NCBI RefSeq assembly: GCF_021018805.1
Contig: NW_026960608.1
Span: 3,534,001-3,598,000 of the forward strand
DNA: 64,000 nt
Direction of reading: 5' to 3'
DNA from: Prinia subflava
Lineage: Eukaryota > Chordata > Aves > Passeriformes > Cisticolidae
Of this stretch, positions 30,986 through 43,494 are shown piece after piece. Made by a program: the position numbers and the translations under genes. Below the pieces are notes generated by a model. The model did no database searches and was not told the origin of the DNA. It was given only the letters and a program-made list of their open reading frames with translations. The stretch's first letter is position 1. Each line of letters starts with the position of its first letter.

Positions 30986-32024
30986 GGAGACAGGGTTATC
31001 AGGGATCAGAAGGCTTACTACACTCCGAGTGAGAGATATTAGCAGTGTATGAGAGGGTTTAAGCATCCTCAGAAGTTGTTTGAACAGAAGTGTAGGTATT
31101 TTTGCAAGTAGGATAGCTGACCTCATTACAAGGGCTTTAAACTAAGAGTGAAGGAACAACGATGGAGAGGGACGGAGTAATCAGCAGCCATTTGAAGAAG
31201 GGATGGGCAGGGTCAATGAGCAAAAGGCACTGTGCGAACTCTAGTACCTGGAAGTCTCCATTGTCACCCAAAGGCAGCTGTGGATGTCATAGCTGCAAGC
31301 ATACCCAGCAGGAAGATCTCCTTTCACTAGTAACTTACAAGAGGAGCTCCACAGGCAGCACAGTATAAGGCCCCAAAAAGCTTGCTCAAAGAGACTGTTA
31401 ACAGGGCTTATGTTTTTTTCATGGACTCTGAGTTAGATGCATGGCAGAAATATTGACAAGATATTCTCAAGATGTCAAAACAACAAAAATCTTTACTGTC
31501 AACTTCAGACAATCAGAGAACTTTGGGAAAAGTTTGGAGCAACAATCAACAGAAAGCATTTCTCAAAGCATTAACTTTTTGCCCATTCAACTTGGCAAAC
31601 TCCAAACCCATCACATTTTAAGTTACTCAAAACTCTGAGAAGAGGGAATTAGAAGAAGAAAGAAAAATAGAGAAAAGATATAGAAAAGAACTAATTTAGC
31701 TACCACTCCTGGTTCCAGCAGTGTCTCAGCTGATAGTCAATCAAAGAGGAGGTAGGGTCAAGACACATGTTTGCCTTGTGTCCTGGCTTAAGTGCCCTTT
31801 GGCTTTCCTAGGCCCTTCCCCCAGGTGGGCCTTCTGATTATCTGGCCACTCTGGGACGATATTGGGGCTCCAGGGGTGGGGTGTGTAGCATTGCCTTGAG
31901 TGTGCCAGTGATTGGCGTCTACTGCAGGGCTGGGATACAGGCCCAGAGGAGGATGGGGTGTGTGGAGCAGTGCATCACCTCGCCAGGGCAAGGCACAACC
32001 TGTTGCTATTGTATTAGGGATGGT
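30986..32024. other. Mostly unassigned; possible CR1 5' remnant
   Basis: 31095-31140 (AGGATAGCTGA...GGGCTTTAAACTAAGAGTGAAGG) resembles the CR1 5' UTR. 31190-31275 (GGGTCAATGAGCAAA, then AGTACCTGGAAGTC) is repeated at 49335-49398. The rest shows no gene or repeat that I can name. Confidence 0.4.
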
Positions 32025-32400
32025 ATGGAAATAATGACATGACTCCCAAGCTTATAGCAACGTGAGAGGGATCTTTATTCTTCTAAATCTTCTTTTATAG
32101 ACAGTTCTGAAAGAATCAAGTTTAATTGGTTAGCAAACCAACACAAGACCATAATTGGACAGTTAGGAACAACACCCCTTGACCATTTCTTGCAAGTAAA
32201 CAACAAGTTTGACAAACACCCCCTGCAAAGGTTGTTTTCTCTCTCCAAGGACTGTTTGAATTCCTCCTCACAATTTCTCAGGCCACTTTCTCAGGCCTGT
32301 GTGAGAGTGTTGCGACTTGGTTTCACAGACACTGTGCTGCTGCCTGATTTTTCACATTCATCATCCACAAAAACCTGCCCCTTCCCCCACACAGTCACAT
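32025..32400 (-). mobile_element. Probable antisense solo LTR (unassigned)
   Basis: ATCTTTATTCTTC (about 32071) gives AATAAAGAT on -, and TTCTTTTATAGAC (about 32090) gives TATAAAAGAA. Promoter and poly(A) signals on one strand suggest an LTR. Ends are uncertain. 32401-33239 holds AT-rich sequence with no recognised gene. Confidence 0.4.
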
Positions 32401-33261
32401 GAAATTCTTTGAGCCAGCAGTCCTTCCAGTCTCTCACACTACCCCCTGGCTTGAGACATTGATTGGGACCACAGTAATAGTACCTTTCCTCTCATGGCCG
32501 CAGTGTGATCCTAATCTAGCAGACAGAGGAAAAAGGAAAGAAGAAGAAGAAAGCATACAGGAAATCATGCAATGGACAATTCCTATTTCAATAATCAAAA
32601 GTATAAGTCCAGTTAATATAAAAGTTTCACTCTATGCAGGTCATTGCTCCCTACCCTGTGAGTCTCTAAAATTGCAGGTGATGCAAATCAAGGTCCAGGG
32701 AGAGAGTTCATGAAACCAGACTTTCGGCTGCAATGCATCCAACAGATGGGTCAGTGTTTTCCTTCACTTTCAATTGTGTTTCTTAATACCATATTCCTCT
32801 TCAAGGAGGTTTAGCATTTTACATATCCATTTCTCATTTAGTAATAACATATCAAACATTAGACAATTTAATAAAACCATTTTTTATACTTGCTGGACTT
32901 GTAAGGTGAGCTCCAAAATGTAATGGTGAGTTCAATTTAAGATTCTCTATTGCTTATTGATATTGAAATGTATTGCATTCCTTGTCAAAAATTACAGACT
33001 TTAAGGATAGCCCAATTTTCAGAAGTTAGGCCACCTTGCCCTTTTGGAGTCCCTAATCTTACAAATAAGAGTATTGTTATAACCCAAACAAATATACATT
33101 TCCCAGATTACCACCCTTATCTATCCCTCCAACCAGGTTTCAAGGGGCATCCCCAGGACTCGTACTACAATACCCATTCAACAATAAGACAGGTCATCCT
33201 CAGGACAACTGGCCTCCTGATCTGGTAGATGGGAACAGGGAGTAGAATAACCCCCCTGTAA

Positions 33262-34443
33262 TTCAGGAGGAAGCAGTTAGTGACCTGCTGAACCATTTAG
33301 ATGCTCACAAGTCTGTGGGACCAGATGGGATCCATCCTAGGGTAATGAGGGAGCTGGCAGAAGAGCTTGCCAAACCACTCTCCATCATTTATCATCAGTC
33401 CTGGCTCACCAGGGAGGTCCCAGATGACTGGAAGCTGGCCGGTGTTACACTCATCCATAAAAAGGGCCAAAAGGAGGATCTAGGAAACTACAGGCCAGTC
33501 AGCCTGATCTCTGTGCCTGGCAAGATTATAGAACTGATCATCTTGAGTGCAATCACATAGCATCTACAGGACAGCTGAGGGATCAGGCCCAGCCAGCACA
33601 GATTTAGGAGGGGCAGGTCATGCCTGACCAACCTGGTCTCCTTTTATGACCAGATGATCCACCTGGTGGATGTGGGGAAGGCTGTGGATGTTGTCTACCT
33701 GGACTTCAGCAAAGCCTTTGACACAGTCTCCTGTAACATACTCCTGGAAAAGATGGCAGCTCATGGCTTGGACAGGTTCACTCTTCACTAGGTTAAGAAC
33801 CGGCTGGACATCCAGGCCTAGAGAGTGGTGGTGAATGGTGTTGCATCCACTTTGTGGCCAGTCACTAGTGGTGTTTCCCAGGGATCAGTGTTGCATCCAG
33901 TCCTGTTTAATATCTTTATTGATGATCTGGATAAGGGGATCGAGTCTACCATCAGCAAATTTGCAGATGACACCAAGTTGGGAGGGTGTGTTGATCTTCT
34001 GGAGGATATGAGGCCTCTGCAGAGGGACCTGGACAGGCTGGATAGATAGGCTGAATCCAACAATATGAGGTTAAAAAGGACCTGCACTTTGGCTGCAACA
34101 ACCCCCTGCAGCATTACAGGTTGGGGACAGAGTGGCTGGATAGCAGCCAGGCAGAAAGGGAGCTGGAAGTACTGATCAGCTGCAGACTGAACATGAGCCA
34201 GCAGTGTGCCCAGGTGGCCAAGAAGGCCAATGGCATACTGGCCTGGATCAGGAATAGTGTGGCCAGCAGGATGAGGGAAGTGAATCTTCCCCTGTACTCA
34301 GCACTGGTGAGGCTGCACCTTGAGTACTGTGTCCAGTTCTGGGCCTCCCAATTTAGGAAGGATGTTGAGATGCTTGAATGCATCCAGAGAAGGGTAACAA
34401 GGCTGGTAAAGTGTCTAGAATACAAGCCCTATGAGGAGCAGCT
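33262..34443 (+). pseudogene. CR1 ORF2 reverse transcriptase
   Basis: RT in several frames: 33315-33560 ('GPDGIHPRVMRELAEELAKP'), then 'VVYLDFSKAFDTV' (about 33691), then 33825-34049 with '[20 protein letters not shown]' and an intact active-site box '[10 protein letters not shown]', and 34121-34456. Stops near 33558 and 34048 and frameshifts make it inactive. The catalytic residues are kept, unlike the CR1 on - at 16852-17349. Confidence 0.9.
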
Positions 34444-35125
34444 TGTCCCTGTTTGAGACAAAATTTAGGAGGAAAAATTTAAGAGATTTGGAAGGAAACT
34501 TCTCAAAGGGGTCTCCTCTAAAAAGCAGATTCCATCAACCCCTCCCCCTACTGTTTTGGGGGATAATCTTCTTGGAGAAAAGTGGAAAAAACTGTTTATT
34601 TCATAAGCAAAGTACTCACAACCATGAAAAAATGAATAATATTGAACAATGAAACCTCTTGTTGCTCTGAAGAGATGGCAAATTCAGAGAATCCTGTAGT
34701 TCAGAGTCCTTTCACAGGTGTGTCTCAGTTCGCTCAGTCTTTTAGTCCTTTTGGGACTCGGGCCATCATCCATGCCACAGAGCAGCCTGGGGGCCCCCCA
34801 GGTGTCTTGGTGTTCCCGACTGGAGGAAAAAACTGAACAGTTCCAGAAAGAAAACACAGTCCTTGGAAATCTTTTCTTGCCATAGCTAATGAGGAAAACC
34901 AGCGAAAAGAGAAAAAAGGAAAACTCCCCATCTCTCACTCTGCACTGCTGGGAGCTCAGAGAGAACTGAATCTCCATGTGTTTTGAATACAAGTGCCTCA
35001 AGCATTCCACCACTTCTCCCCCCTCTCTGTCTCTCTCTCTCTGGACCTAGCTTAAAGCAAAGGACCCATTTCTGGACAGAAAAAACAGACAATGGAATAC
35101 CAGACCATACAGTCTCCCCAGGACA
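34444..35125 (-). mobile_element. Solo LTR-A copy 3, antisense
   Basis: 682 bp. On + it starts TGTCCCTGTTTGAG and ends CTCCCCAGGACA. Perfect 5-bp duplication CAGCT (34439-34443, 35126-35130) in the CR1 tail, whose sequence is continuous across the insertion. Confidence 0.92.
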
Positions 35126-35580
35126 CAGCTGAGGGAGCTGGGGTTGTTTAGCCTGGAGAAAATGAGGCTCAGGGAAGACTTTATCACTCTCTACAACTAC
35201 CTGAAAGGAGGTTGTAGCCAGGTAGGGGGGTCAGTTTCTTCTCCCAGGTGACCACTGACACAAGAAAATAGTCTTAAGATGTGCCAGGGGAAGTTTAGAC
35301 TGGACATTAGGAAGAAGTTCTTCCCAGAAAGAGCAATAGGACATTGGAATGGGCTGCCCAGGGAGGTGGTGGACTCACCATCCCTGGAGGTGTTTAAAAA
35401 AAGACTGGATGGGGCACTTAGTACCTTGGTCTAGTTGACAAGGTGGTGTTAGGTCATAGGTTGGAGTCAATGATATCAAAGGTCTTTTCCAACCCAGTTA
35501 CTTCTGTGATCCTGTGATACAGCTAACTACCTTATTACAATACTAGAGACCTACTCAGGCAAGGGGGAAAAGTCAGTGGG

Positions 35581-35992
35581 TGTGGTGGCTAAACAGTAGG
35601 CCTGTGAAGGCCCCACAGGCTGAATTCTGACTTGATCCAACATAAACCGTGAGAATGCTACTAGCTCTTCATGAGAACAGCCATACAACGGTGAAAAACA
35701 GCTTGTTTTCCCTGAGAAGGAATTCTACAGATTGACTGTTTCTCACATCTGTTTCAACAATCACAACCATGTCAGTAAAAGAATGAAAACAAAATCTCAC
35801 AAACAACTCTTTCTTGCATGTAGACATCTTTTTCTAGACTGACCAATTATTACAGGGTAACAGCTTGTTACTGACCAATAGGGGATAGACACGGGATGGT
35901 TTGTAAAACTCTATATAAAGAGATGCATGAAATAAACCAGTAGCTTTTTCGCTCCTTGAAAAGTGTCTAGTCTCTCTGAAATGAGGTCCACA
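35581..35992 (+). mobile_element. 5' LTR of ERV-G
   Basis: 412 bp, TGTGGTGGCTAAAC...GAGGTCCACA. CTCTATATAAAGAG (about 35910) is the promoter box and GAAATAAACCAG (about 35928) the poly(A) signal. A candidate primer site TGGACCCCCATGTGAAG lies at 36004, further from the LTR than usual, and resembles a decayed tRNA-Lys1,2 site. Confidence 0.85.
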
Positions 35993-36524
35993 GCCCCATC
36001 AGGTGGACCCCCATGTGAAGTGTGGAAGGTTTCGGCCAAACCTGATGGCAAATGAATGGCCTTTCCACAATAGCAGCTTATGGGACACAGAGACGAAAGC
36101 CTGTGGCGAATACAAAGTAGGAAGAAGACACATGGCCTCAGCCCAGCTGTAGAAGAGGCCTGAAAAGAAGAAAGTCAGTTTTACTAGCATAGTAATAAAT
36201 CATCTTTCCAGGAAGGTGCCTCCCAGGGAGCAGAGTGAGTCGTGGGGACAGCGGTGAGAAGAACCGTGGAACATATGACCACTGAGTTGGGCAGAAGGGT
36301 CTGAAGAACCATGGAACTGATATGGCTTCTGAGCCAGGGAAACACGATCCTGAATCATGGGGAGCAAAGCCAAGCCAGCTGCAGGTACAGGAGTCCCAAG
36401 AACTGTGGTGAGTGAACAGTCAAGAACTGGGAAATACATCTTATTCGTCTGAGATGTGGGAGCAAGATCAAGAATCGTGGGAAAACAAGCCGCAGAAGCC
36501 TGAACTGAGTTTGAAAAGGGTAAA

Positions 36525-37270
36525 ATGGGAAAAAAAGATATGAGTCAGTGTATTTCTGCCCAAGAAAAGACCATAGTTAATATATGGGTTGGCAAATTAG
36601 GGGAAAAAGGGAAAAAACATGATAAGCATATATCACCGTGGAGGCCCAACCAGGAACACAGACTGGGGACACAGATCTGGGTGCAACAACAGCAGCAGGG
36701 CAGAAGCCCCTGCCCTTAGTTTATTTTTCCATTATATATCTGTGGCAAGGTGACCATGGATTGGAGAAGGGTATCGCCACCTCTCCTGTCACATTGGTCC
36801 AGGAGGCTGTCATTCAACCTCCCCTTGTCTTGGAGAAAGTATTCATAACATTGCCAATATTTACAAAACATGGTCCTGTGTTTACAATTCACCAGCGTGA
36901 GAAACTGCACGTTTCTCCTTTAATATGAACGCTCAGCAAACCAGGAAAATTCATGGCAACAAGCATATGCTAAAAGCTCTGATATTATGGTATAAGAAAC
37001 AAGGGCTGTTCCTGGATTTGGAGAATGAGTTTCATGTAGCCTATTGGGAGAAGGCGGGAGAGTTAATCATGGACTCCGCATCCTGGGGTAACAATGCAGC
37101 AAAACATATCCTTACTACCTGGAGATCAATTTTAGACACTCTAAAACTGTTAAAGGCAGAAAGGGATGCAGAAATGGGAGCTTGCCTTGAAATAAAAGCC
37201 GGAGGAAAACCAGGAAACAGTGGCGGGGGTGAGGGAGTGGCAATGGGTGAAAAAATGAACCTGGAATGAC
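36525..37270 (+). pseudogene. gag: ERV-G gag: matrix, split by LTR-L
   Basis: Coding starts near 36525 (MGKKDMSQCIS; Met-Gly, likely myristoylation), is cut at 36630 and resumes at 36968. Helical matrix features follow ('KHMLKALILWYKKQG', 'AKHILTTWRSILDTLKLL') to a stop at 37267. It would direct Gag to the membrane. 37271-37983 is a Pro/Ala-rich linker without a stable frame. Confidence 0.8.
36631..36961 (-). mobile_element. Solo LTR-L copy 1, antisense
   Basis: 331 bp. On + it runs TATCACCGTGGAGG...TTCATGGCAACA. Perfect 6-bp duplication AGCATA (36625-36630, 36962-36967). In sense it is TG...TA rather than TG...CA. Near copies are at 48208 and 51477. Confidence 0.93.
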
Positions 37271-37983
37271 TGCAGACCTGAGCATGCCGTTTGTGTATGG
37301 GCAGAGTCCCTTTATGGATGCGCCATCTGAGCATTAGCAGTATCCCTGTGGGGGTGCGCCATGTTGTTGTACAGACACCACCCCTCCCTGCATGTGCGTT
37401 GCCATTACAGAAGCATGCCATGTTGCTGTACGGACATGATATCTGTGGCTGCCCAATGCCCAAGTGCAGCGGGGCCGCCCGCCTCTCCTCCATGCCCAGC
37501 ATTGGTGGGATTGGTGGCAGCATGTCAGCGCCCAGAACTGGCAGGGCTGCCTGTCCCTCCTCGGTGCCCAAGAGAGGCAGGGTCATTGGTATCTACACAG
37601 AGCCCGAGAACAGTGACACTGCCCATCTCCCCCTCCCCACCCCCCCTCACCTCCTTGCCTTACAAACTTGGTTCATCTCTCTTTGCATATAAGTGACTGG
37701 AATGTTAGGAATGAGCCTGTGCCAATGGCTTCACTTCTCGACTTGCCTATCCCTCAGCCACAGCCAAAAGAGGAGAGAAAAACCCTTTCTTTGATAGACT
37801 TGAGAGACCCAAATGTGGAGGGGATCTAGCCAGCACCCTCCTGCTAACAATAAGGTTGGTGCCTTTGCTTTAGGATCAGCTGCTGTCCCTATTCTGCACC
37901 CAATAACCTTCTGGAATCAAATAAAACTATTGGCTGTAACTGAGGGAGACCTAGAATGTGCTCAGCAAATCTCTGTGCCCATG

Positions 37984-38620
37984 TGTCCTGGTTTAGGGCA
38001 AATTTGGGAGGAAACCTCAAAATGGGGTCCCTCTAGAAAGCAAACCCTCCCCCCAACAGGTCTGGGAAAAAGTTTCCTTAGAGAAAAGTGGAAAAAACTG
38101 TTTATTCAACAAGCAAAGTGTTCACAAGCATTAAAAAAAATGAATAATATTAAACAATAAAACCTCTTGACGCTCTGAAGAAAGATGGTAAAATTGAGAA
38201 AGTCCTTGCTCTGGGTTGTAGCTCAGCTGGCCCAGTCTCTTATCAGTCCCTCTGGCACTGGAAAATGCTGTCCTGGGCCCTGGTCAGCCACAGGCGTGAG
38301 CTCTGGGTGTTTTCTGGGTTTTTCAGTCCAGAACAGGTTTAAACAGTTCCAAGAGAAAGAAAAAAAAACCAGTCCAGGGAACTTCTCTGCCTCAGCTAGC
38401 CAAAAACTAACTAAAAAACAAAAGAGAGCTCTCTCTCACTGTCCATCCACAGACAACACAGTCCAGGAGCAAAATGCGGAGGAGTGAGTGCAGTTTCTGC
38501 AAAGAAACTTCTTCCCCCCTCTTCATTCTTGGAACCAGTCTTAAAGGTGTAGAACTTAATATCCAGCATAAACATAACAGAAAATTTGGGATACAAGCAT
38601 CACAAAGTCACCCCATGACA
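37984..38620 (-). mobile_element. Solo LTR-A copy 4, antisense
   Basis: 637 bp. On + it starts TGTCCTGGTTTAGGGC and ends CACCCCATGACA. Perfect 5-bp duplication CCATG (37979-37983, 38621-38625) in ERV-G gag. Confidence 0.93.
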
Positions 38621-39517
38621 CCATGTCAACAGGTGGCACAGAGCCAATGAGTAACACAGCTGAAGCATTTCCAGTAATAAGAAATAACAGGACTGCACTT
38701 GATGCCCATGTGAGTTTTAAGTGGAAGGTGCTTTGTGAGTTACATCAATCGGTACCAAAACTTGGGCTTGCATCCCCTGCTGTAAAGAACATGCTAGAGT
38801 TTCTAGCTGCAGAGATGACACCTTTTGATATAAAGCAAATAGCAAGGCTGATTTGTACCTCAATTCAATACAAGATGTTTGAATCTACTTGGCGAAGGGT
38901 ATCAGAAGACAGATCCTTACTTAATTGCAATTTGCCACAAAATGATCCACGATGTGGTGTTGGACTTTCACAGCTCATGGGTTTTCCACCCGTAGAGAGC
39001 CCACAGTTATAAGCAAGACTCCACCCTCTAGTATTAGAGCAACCTAAAGATTTGGGGATGCAAGCAATATTCAATGTCACTTACATAGCTACACAGCCAT
39101 AAAACAGGGTGCTGCAGAGCCCTATATACAATTCATAGAGCAATTGCAAGATGCACTGGAAAAGCAAATAGTAAATAAAGAACCAAAAGACCAAATAATA
39201 CTTCAATTAGCCACAGATAATGCCAATGAAGAGTGCAGGAAAATTAGTGACATGATGCATGGAGAGAACCTTTCTTTAAACAAAATGATTGATGCATGCT
39301 CTGAAATGGGGACTGCACCTTATAACATGGCTTTGTTAGCTGATTCTATTGCAGCTGCAATAAAAGTGACAAATCAATGCTATGGCTGTGGACAGCAAGT
39401 CATCCTAAAGCAAACTGCCCTCACAAGTCTGATTCATTGGAGACACAACTGAAACAGAGGCCTGTGTCTATGGTGGAAAACAGCAGCCGATATGAAAAAC
39501 CTAGTCATCTTGCCAAA
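38621..39517 (+). pseudogene. gag: ERV-G gag: capsid and nucleocapsid
   Basis: 38623-39012 encodes the N-terminal capsid ('AFPVIRNNRTALDAHVSFKW'). After a stop at 39010 and frame changes, the C-terminal capsid continues ('QFIEQLQDALEKQI', the major-homology region, about 39127). An open piece runs 39144-39452 and a zinc-knuckle start (CYGCGQQ) follows. A second knuckle-like 'KPSHLAKC' ends at LTR-B2. Confidence 0.82.
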
Positions 39518-39650
39518 TGCTGGGGGTTAGATTTGTTTCGTATTCACTTATAGAATTTTTCCCCATAAGTTGCTAGGACACTAACTACTGGGTACCTATG
39601 GGTACTTGACCAAATTGAAGAAGTGGACAAAGGAGAGTGTAGCATCGGGC

Positions 39651-39692
<42 letters not shown>

Positions 39693-40360
39693 TCTCTGTG
39701 AGTTTCGTCTCCGATGGAAAAAAGATACCACAAGGTTTGGGGGGCAGGTAGACGGGGCTGGAGGCAGCTTTGCTCTCTTGCTCTCAGCATTGGAGCGAGA
39801 ACGGCAGGCTTCTGCTTGCTGAGGGAGGAGTTCACTGTCACTAAGTCCGGTCCTGAGAAATCTACCATCATATGTTCGTGTAACTCTGAGCTCGCCTCCT
39901 GCCTCCCTGCTGGGACGGCCCTGTCCCACCACCTCTGCTTCTTCGGCACTGCTTTGAGGCTTTCTGCTACTCTGTGCCCCCCCACTCCTCCTGCTCTGCC
40001 AGGACATCCCTGCCATTCCAGTTACCATCGAGGAGCTTCTGAGCTCATCCACCAGCCCAGGATTTTCCACCATTCCAGCTTGGTGCTCTCAGAGTCCCAA
40101 GAGATCAGACTGCCCCGGGCTTTGTGAAACAAAAGCCCCTCGAGGTTCTTGGTTCTGTTTATTATTAATGCTGCAGTTGTTGTTTGTTTGCTGTGTGATA
40201 CATACTAGTAAAGAACTGGTATTCCTATCCCCATACCTCTGCCTGAAAGCTCCCTTTAATTTTCTAAATTATAATAATTTGGAGGGAGGGGATTTGAATT
40301 CTCCATCCCTAGGGAGGTCCTGCCCCTCCCTAGCAGATACCTGTCTTTCAAACCAAGATA
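39518..40360 (+). mobile_element. Solo LTR-B2 copy 2, with T38 tract
   Basis: It starts TGCTGGGGGTTAGATT and ends AAACCAAGATA. The 3' 200 bp match other B copies (CATACTAGTAAAGAACTGG). Flanks CCAAA and CCGAG are weakly similar. A run of 38 T at 39654-39691 lies inside; large antisense frames there are only poly-Lys shadows. Confidence 0.82.
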
Positions 40361-40737
40361 CCGAGCAATGTAAGTCTAAATTCCATGCTAACAGACAATT
40401 TCTTGATGGAAGACCAAATATGGCTTGTACTCTTACCATGCCGCAAGAAAACCCATCCCAACTTGAAGCTAGTGGAGCGATAGATACTGGAGCACATGTT
40501 ACTATCATATCTGCTGACACACGGCCTCGATCGCGGCCCATCACAGCTGTAGGACCTGCCATTGCTGGCCTTGGAGGTTCCACACAAAGCTATTTAAGCA
40601 GAGAGCCTGTGTTAATTAAAAATCCAGAAGGCCAAACAGCCAGGATGCATCCCTACATCACTGTTGCACCACTCAACTTGTGGGGAACGGATGTCTTGTC
40701 AGCATGGGGAGTTTGGCTGAGTACGGATTTTTAATGG
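40361..40737 (+). pseudogene. pro: ERV-G protease
   Basis: Within the frame 40168-40734, the part from 40420 is protease: active site 'AIDTGAHVTIIS', flap region 'IAGLGGSTQSYL' and the C-terminal '[11 protein letters not shown]'. The part of that frame before 40361 is LTR-B2, so the apparent start is not real. RT begins in an overlapping frame at about 40680. Confidence 0.88.
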
Positions 40738-42030
40738 GGGCCACTGTGTTGAAGGGAGTAAAACACCCTACCCTGACTTTAAAGTGGCTCACTGAGAGGC
40801 CTGTGTGGGTGGATCAGTGGCCCCTGGAAAAAGAAAAGCTAGAGGCCCTTAAAATGCCAGTGGAGGAACAATTAGATCAAGAACATATCGAACCATCAAT
40901 CAGTCCCTGGAACACTCCCGTGTTCATGATCAAAAAGAAATCAGGCAAATGGAGATTACTCCATGACTTCAGAAAGGTTAATGCAGTAATAGCAAGCATG
41001 GGGGCTTTACAGCCTGGAATGCCATCCCCAATCATGATACCAGCCACTTGGGACGTTTTGGTTGTTGATTTAAAAGATTGTTTCTTTACCATTCCTTTGC
41101 ACCCTGACAATACCCCAAAGTTTGCATTCACAGTGCCTTCTGTCAATCATGTAACACCAGCGAAATGATACCAATGGAAAGTATTGCAACAAGGTATGAA
41201 AAATAGTCTAACAATTTGTCAATGGTATGTTGCACAGGTATTATAAACAATCAGGGAACAATTTCCCAGAGCTTATTGTTATCGTTACATGGATGACATT
41301 TTAATAGCAACTCTGATCAAAGATGGTATTGCACAAATTCAACCATAATTAATACAGGCATTGCAAGAATTCAGACTACAAATTGCCCCAGAAAAAGTGC
41401 AACAACAAGCTCCTTGGAGTGAAAATTTTGGACCTAACTATACAGCCTCAAACAATTCAATTTTCAACTAAAATCCAAACATTGAATGATGTACAGAAAC
41501 TTTTGGATATCATCAATTGGGCAAGATCCTATTTAGGGTTGACCACATCACAATTATCACCCTTGTTTATCATGCTTAAAGGTGACCCTGAGTTAACCTC
41601 TCAGAGAAAATTAACTCCAGAAGCAAAGGCTGCACTTGAGACAATAGGGTGGGCTATGAAAAACAGACAGGTTCATGGACTGTGCCCTGAAGTTCCCATC
41701 ACAATATTCATTGTTAATGCAGATTTCCATCCTACAGGTATTATTGGTCAATGGAATGCTCAGTGGTCTGATGCCCTTCACATACTAGAATAGGTCTTTT
41801 TGCCCCACCAACCAAAAAAGACAGCACCCATGATTTTTGAATTGGTTGCACAATTGCTAATCAAGTGCCATCAGAGGTGCTTGCAGTTGAATGCTAAAGA
41901 TCCTTCTAACATCATTATTCCTGTAAAACAGGAATATTTTGAATGGAGTTTTGTAAATAGCACACCATTTCAAAGCACTTTACAAAATTACACAGGACAA
42001 ATCACCTGTTATTTACCCTGTCACTGATTA
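40680..42030 (+). pseudogene. pol: ERV-G reverse transcriptase
   Basis: Fingers and palm are open in 40680-41168 ('[18 protein letters not shown]', '[15 protein letters not shown]'). The active-site box 'RYMDDIL' is intact at about 41284. Stops lie at 41166, 41245 and 41347. Thumb and connection follow in 41383-41793 and 41800-42027. It is class II by motif and by similarity to the RT at 8699-10222. Confidence 0.9.
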
Positions 42031-42480
42031 TTGCAATTAAGTCACACCACTGAATTGTCCCTGAAACCATTGAGCAGTCGTACACCCTTAAAAGGTCTTA
42101 CTGTCTTTACTGATGGGTCTGGGAAAACAGGAAAAGCTATTGCGACATGGAAAGATGACGATGGATGGCACACACTAGAGGGTCGCAACATTGGGTCTCC
42201 TCAGCTGATCGAAGTACGTGCTGTAACCATGGCCTTCCAACACTTTCCTCATGATCCCTTGAACATTGTAACTGATTCTGCTTATGTTGCAGACATCACA
42301 CAGCAACTGGACCAGGCATTGCTAAAGGAAGTTGATAATGTGGCACTGTTTGAGTTGTTAAAAACTTTGTGGCATGTCATTCAAGCCAGAAATTATCCTT
42401 ATTATGTGTTGCATGTTTGAAGTCATACTAATTTACCTGGTTTCATAGCAGAAAATAATGCCCCAGCTGATTTGCTAGCC
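42031..42480 (+). pseudogene. pol: ERV-G RNase H
   Basis: The catalytic set is visible: 'TVFTDGSGKTG' (Asp), 'LIEVRAVTMAF' (Glu) and 'IVTDSAYVAD' (Asp), in a frame open for 129 codons. It ends at a TGA at 42418-42420, with the conserved 'HTN' region after it in the same frame. RNase H removes the RNA template during reverse transcription. Confidence 0.92.
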
Positions 42481-43380
42481 AGTCCTGCCTGGACGGTGTC
42501 ACAGCCAGACACGCTGGCACAAGCAAGAGCATCACATGCCTTTTTTCACCAAGATGTTTGAGCCTTGCAAAAACAGTTTTCATTAACAAATACCGAGGCC
42601 CTCAATATTGTTAACACCTGTGCTGATTGTCAAGGCCATGCTGCACCATTGCAGATGGGGGTGAATCCCTGTGGTCTGCAAGCTTTGCTAATTTGGCAAA
42701 CAGATGTCATCTGTATTCCTGAATTTGGTCGTCTAAGATATGTTCATGTTTCAATAGACACTTTCTCATCAGCTATATGGGCCTCAGTTCATTCAGGAGA
42801 AAAGGGCCGTGATGTTATCGCATATTGGCCACTAGCCTTTTCTGTCCTAGACATTCCCCATACTATTAATACAGACAGTGGCCCCGCTTATATCTCTCAA
42901 CCTGCTAGCAATTATGGGGTGTGTCACGTGTCACATGTCATTGGCATTCCTTGTTCCTAGACAGGCTAAGCTATTGTCTAGTGTGTCCATGGCACTTTGA
43001 AACATGTCCTTGAAAAACAAAAAGGAGGAATGAGCAGTGAAACTCTGCAAAGTAGAGTAGCTAAAGCCCTATACACGTTGAATCACCTCACAGTGTTGCT
43101 AGATTCTCTAAATCCTGTTATCTTAAACCATTTTTGCCACTGTAGTCTTCTAGTGGTGTCCAGTTGCACAAACCCAGGGTATTGGTATAGGATCTCATTA
43201 CCAACAAGTGGGAAGGTCCTTGGGACCTTGTCACTTGGAGGCGTGGATATGCTTGTGTTTCTACAGATGCTGGTATGCAATGGATGCCTGCCCAATGTGT
43301 GCACCCTGCATTATGCCCTACTCTAGGTCGCAACCAGCAACGCCCTCCTGATGACCCTGCAGCTGATGCCATGGAATAGT
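42481..43380 (+). pseudogene. pol: ERV-G integrase; catalytic Glu codon is now TAG
   Basis: 42565-42960 shows the zinc-domain Cys pair ('CADCQ'), the first Asp ('IWQTDVICIPEFG') and the second Asp ('NTDSGPAYIS'). Stops at 42958, 42967 and 42979 follow in the same frame. The last replaces the catalytic Glu, judged by 'CVHGTLKHVLEKQKGG' directly after it, which matches the class II motif. The C-terminal domain (Trp-Gly-rich) continues in shifted frames to about 43380. Confidence 0.9.
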
Positions 43381-43494
43381 AACAATGTTTGAATATCATT
43401 GCTAGATACATTGAATGATTTTAATTCATACCCATTTACATAGATAACTATTTTAGTTCTAACTGTGTGGATGATATATGTTGTTGTTTAAATT

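Larger units (their letters stand above)
33240..35520 (+). mobile_element. CR1 LINE, 5'-truncated, with nested LTR-A
   Basis: It opens inside ORF2 at 'PVIQEEAVSDLL' and ends with the CR1 3' tail CTGTGATCCTGTGAT at 35519. An antisense LTR-A occupies 34444-35125. Truncation at the 5' end is usual for CR1. A possible host of the next insertion follows (35521-35580, unassigned). Confidence 0.9.

Noticed and set aside
39585..40073. 162- and 111-codon frames on minus with poly-Lys
   Set aside because: They cross a T38 run within LTR-B2; the remainder is LTR.
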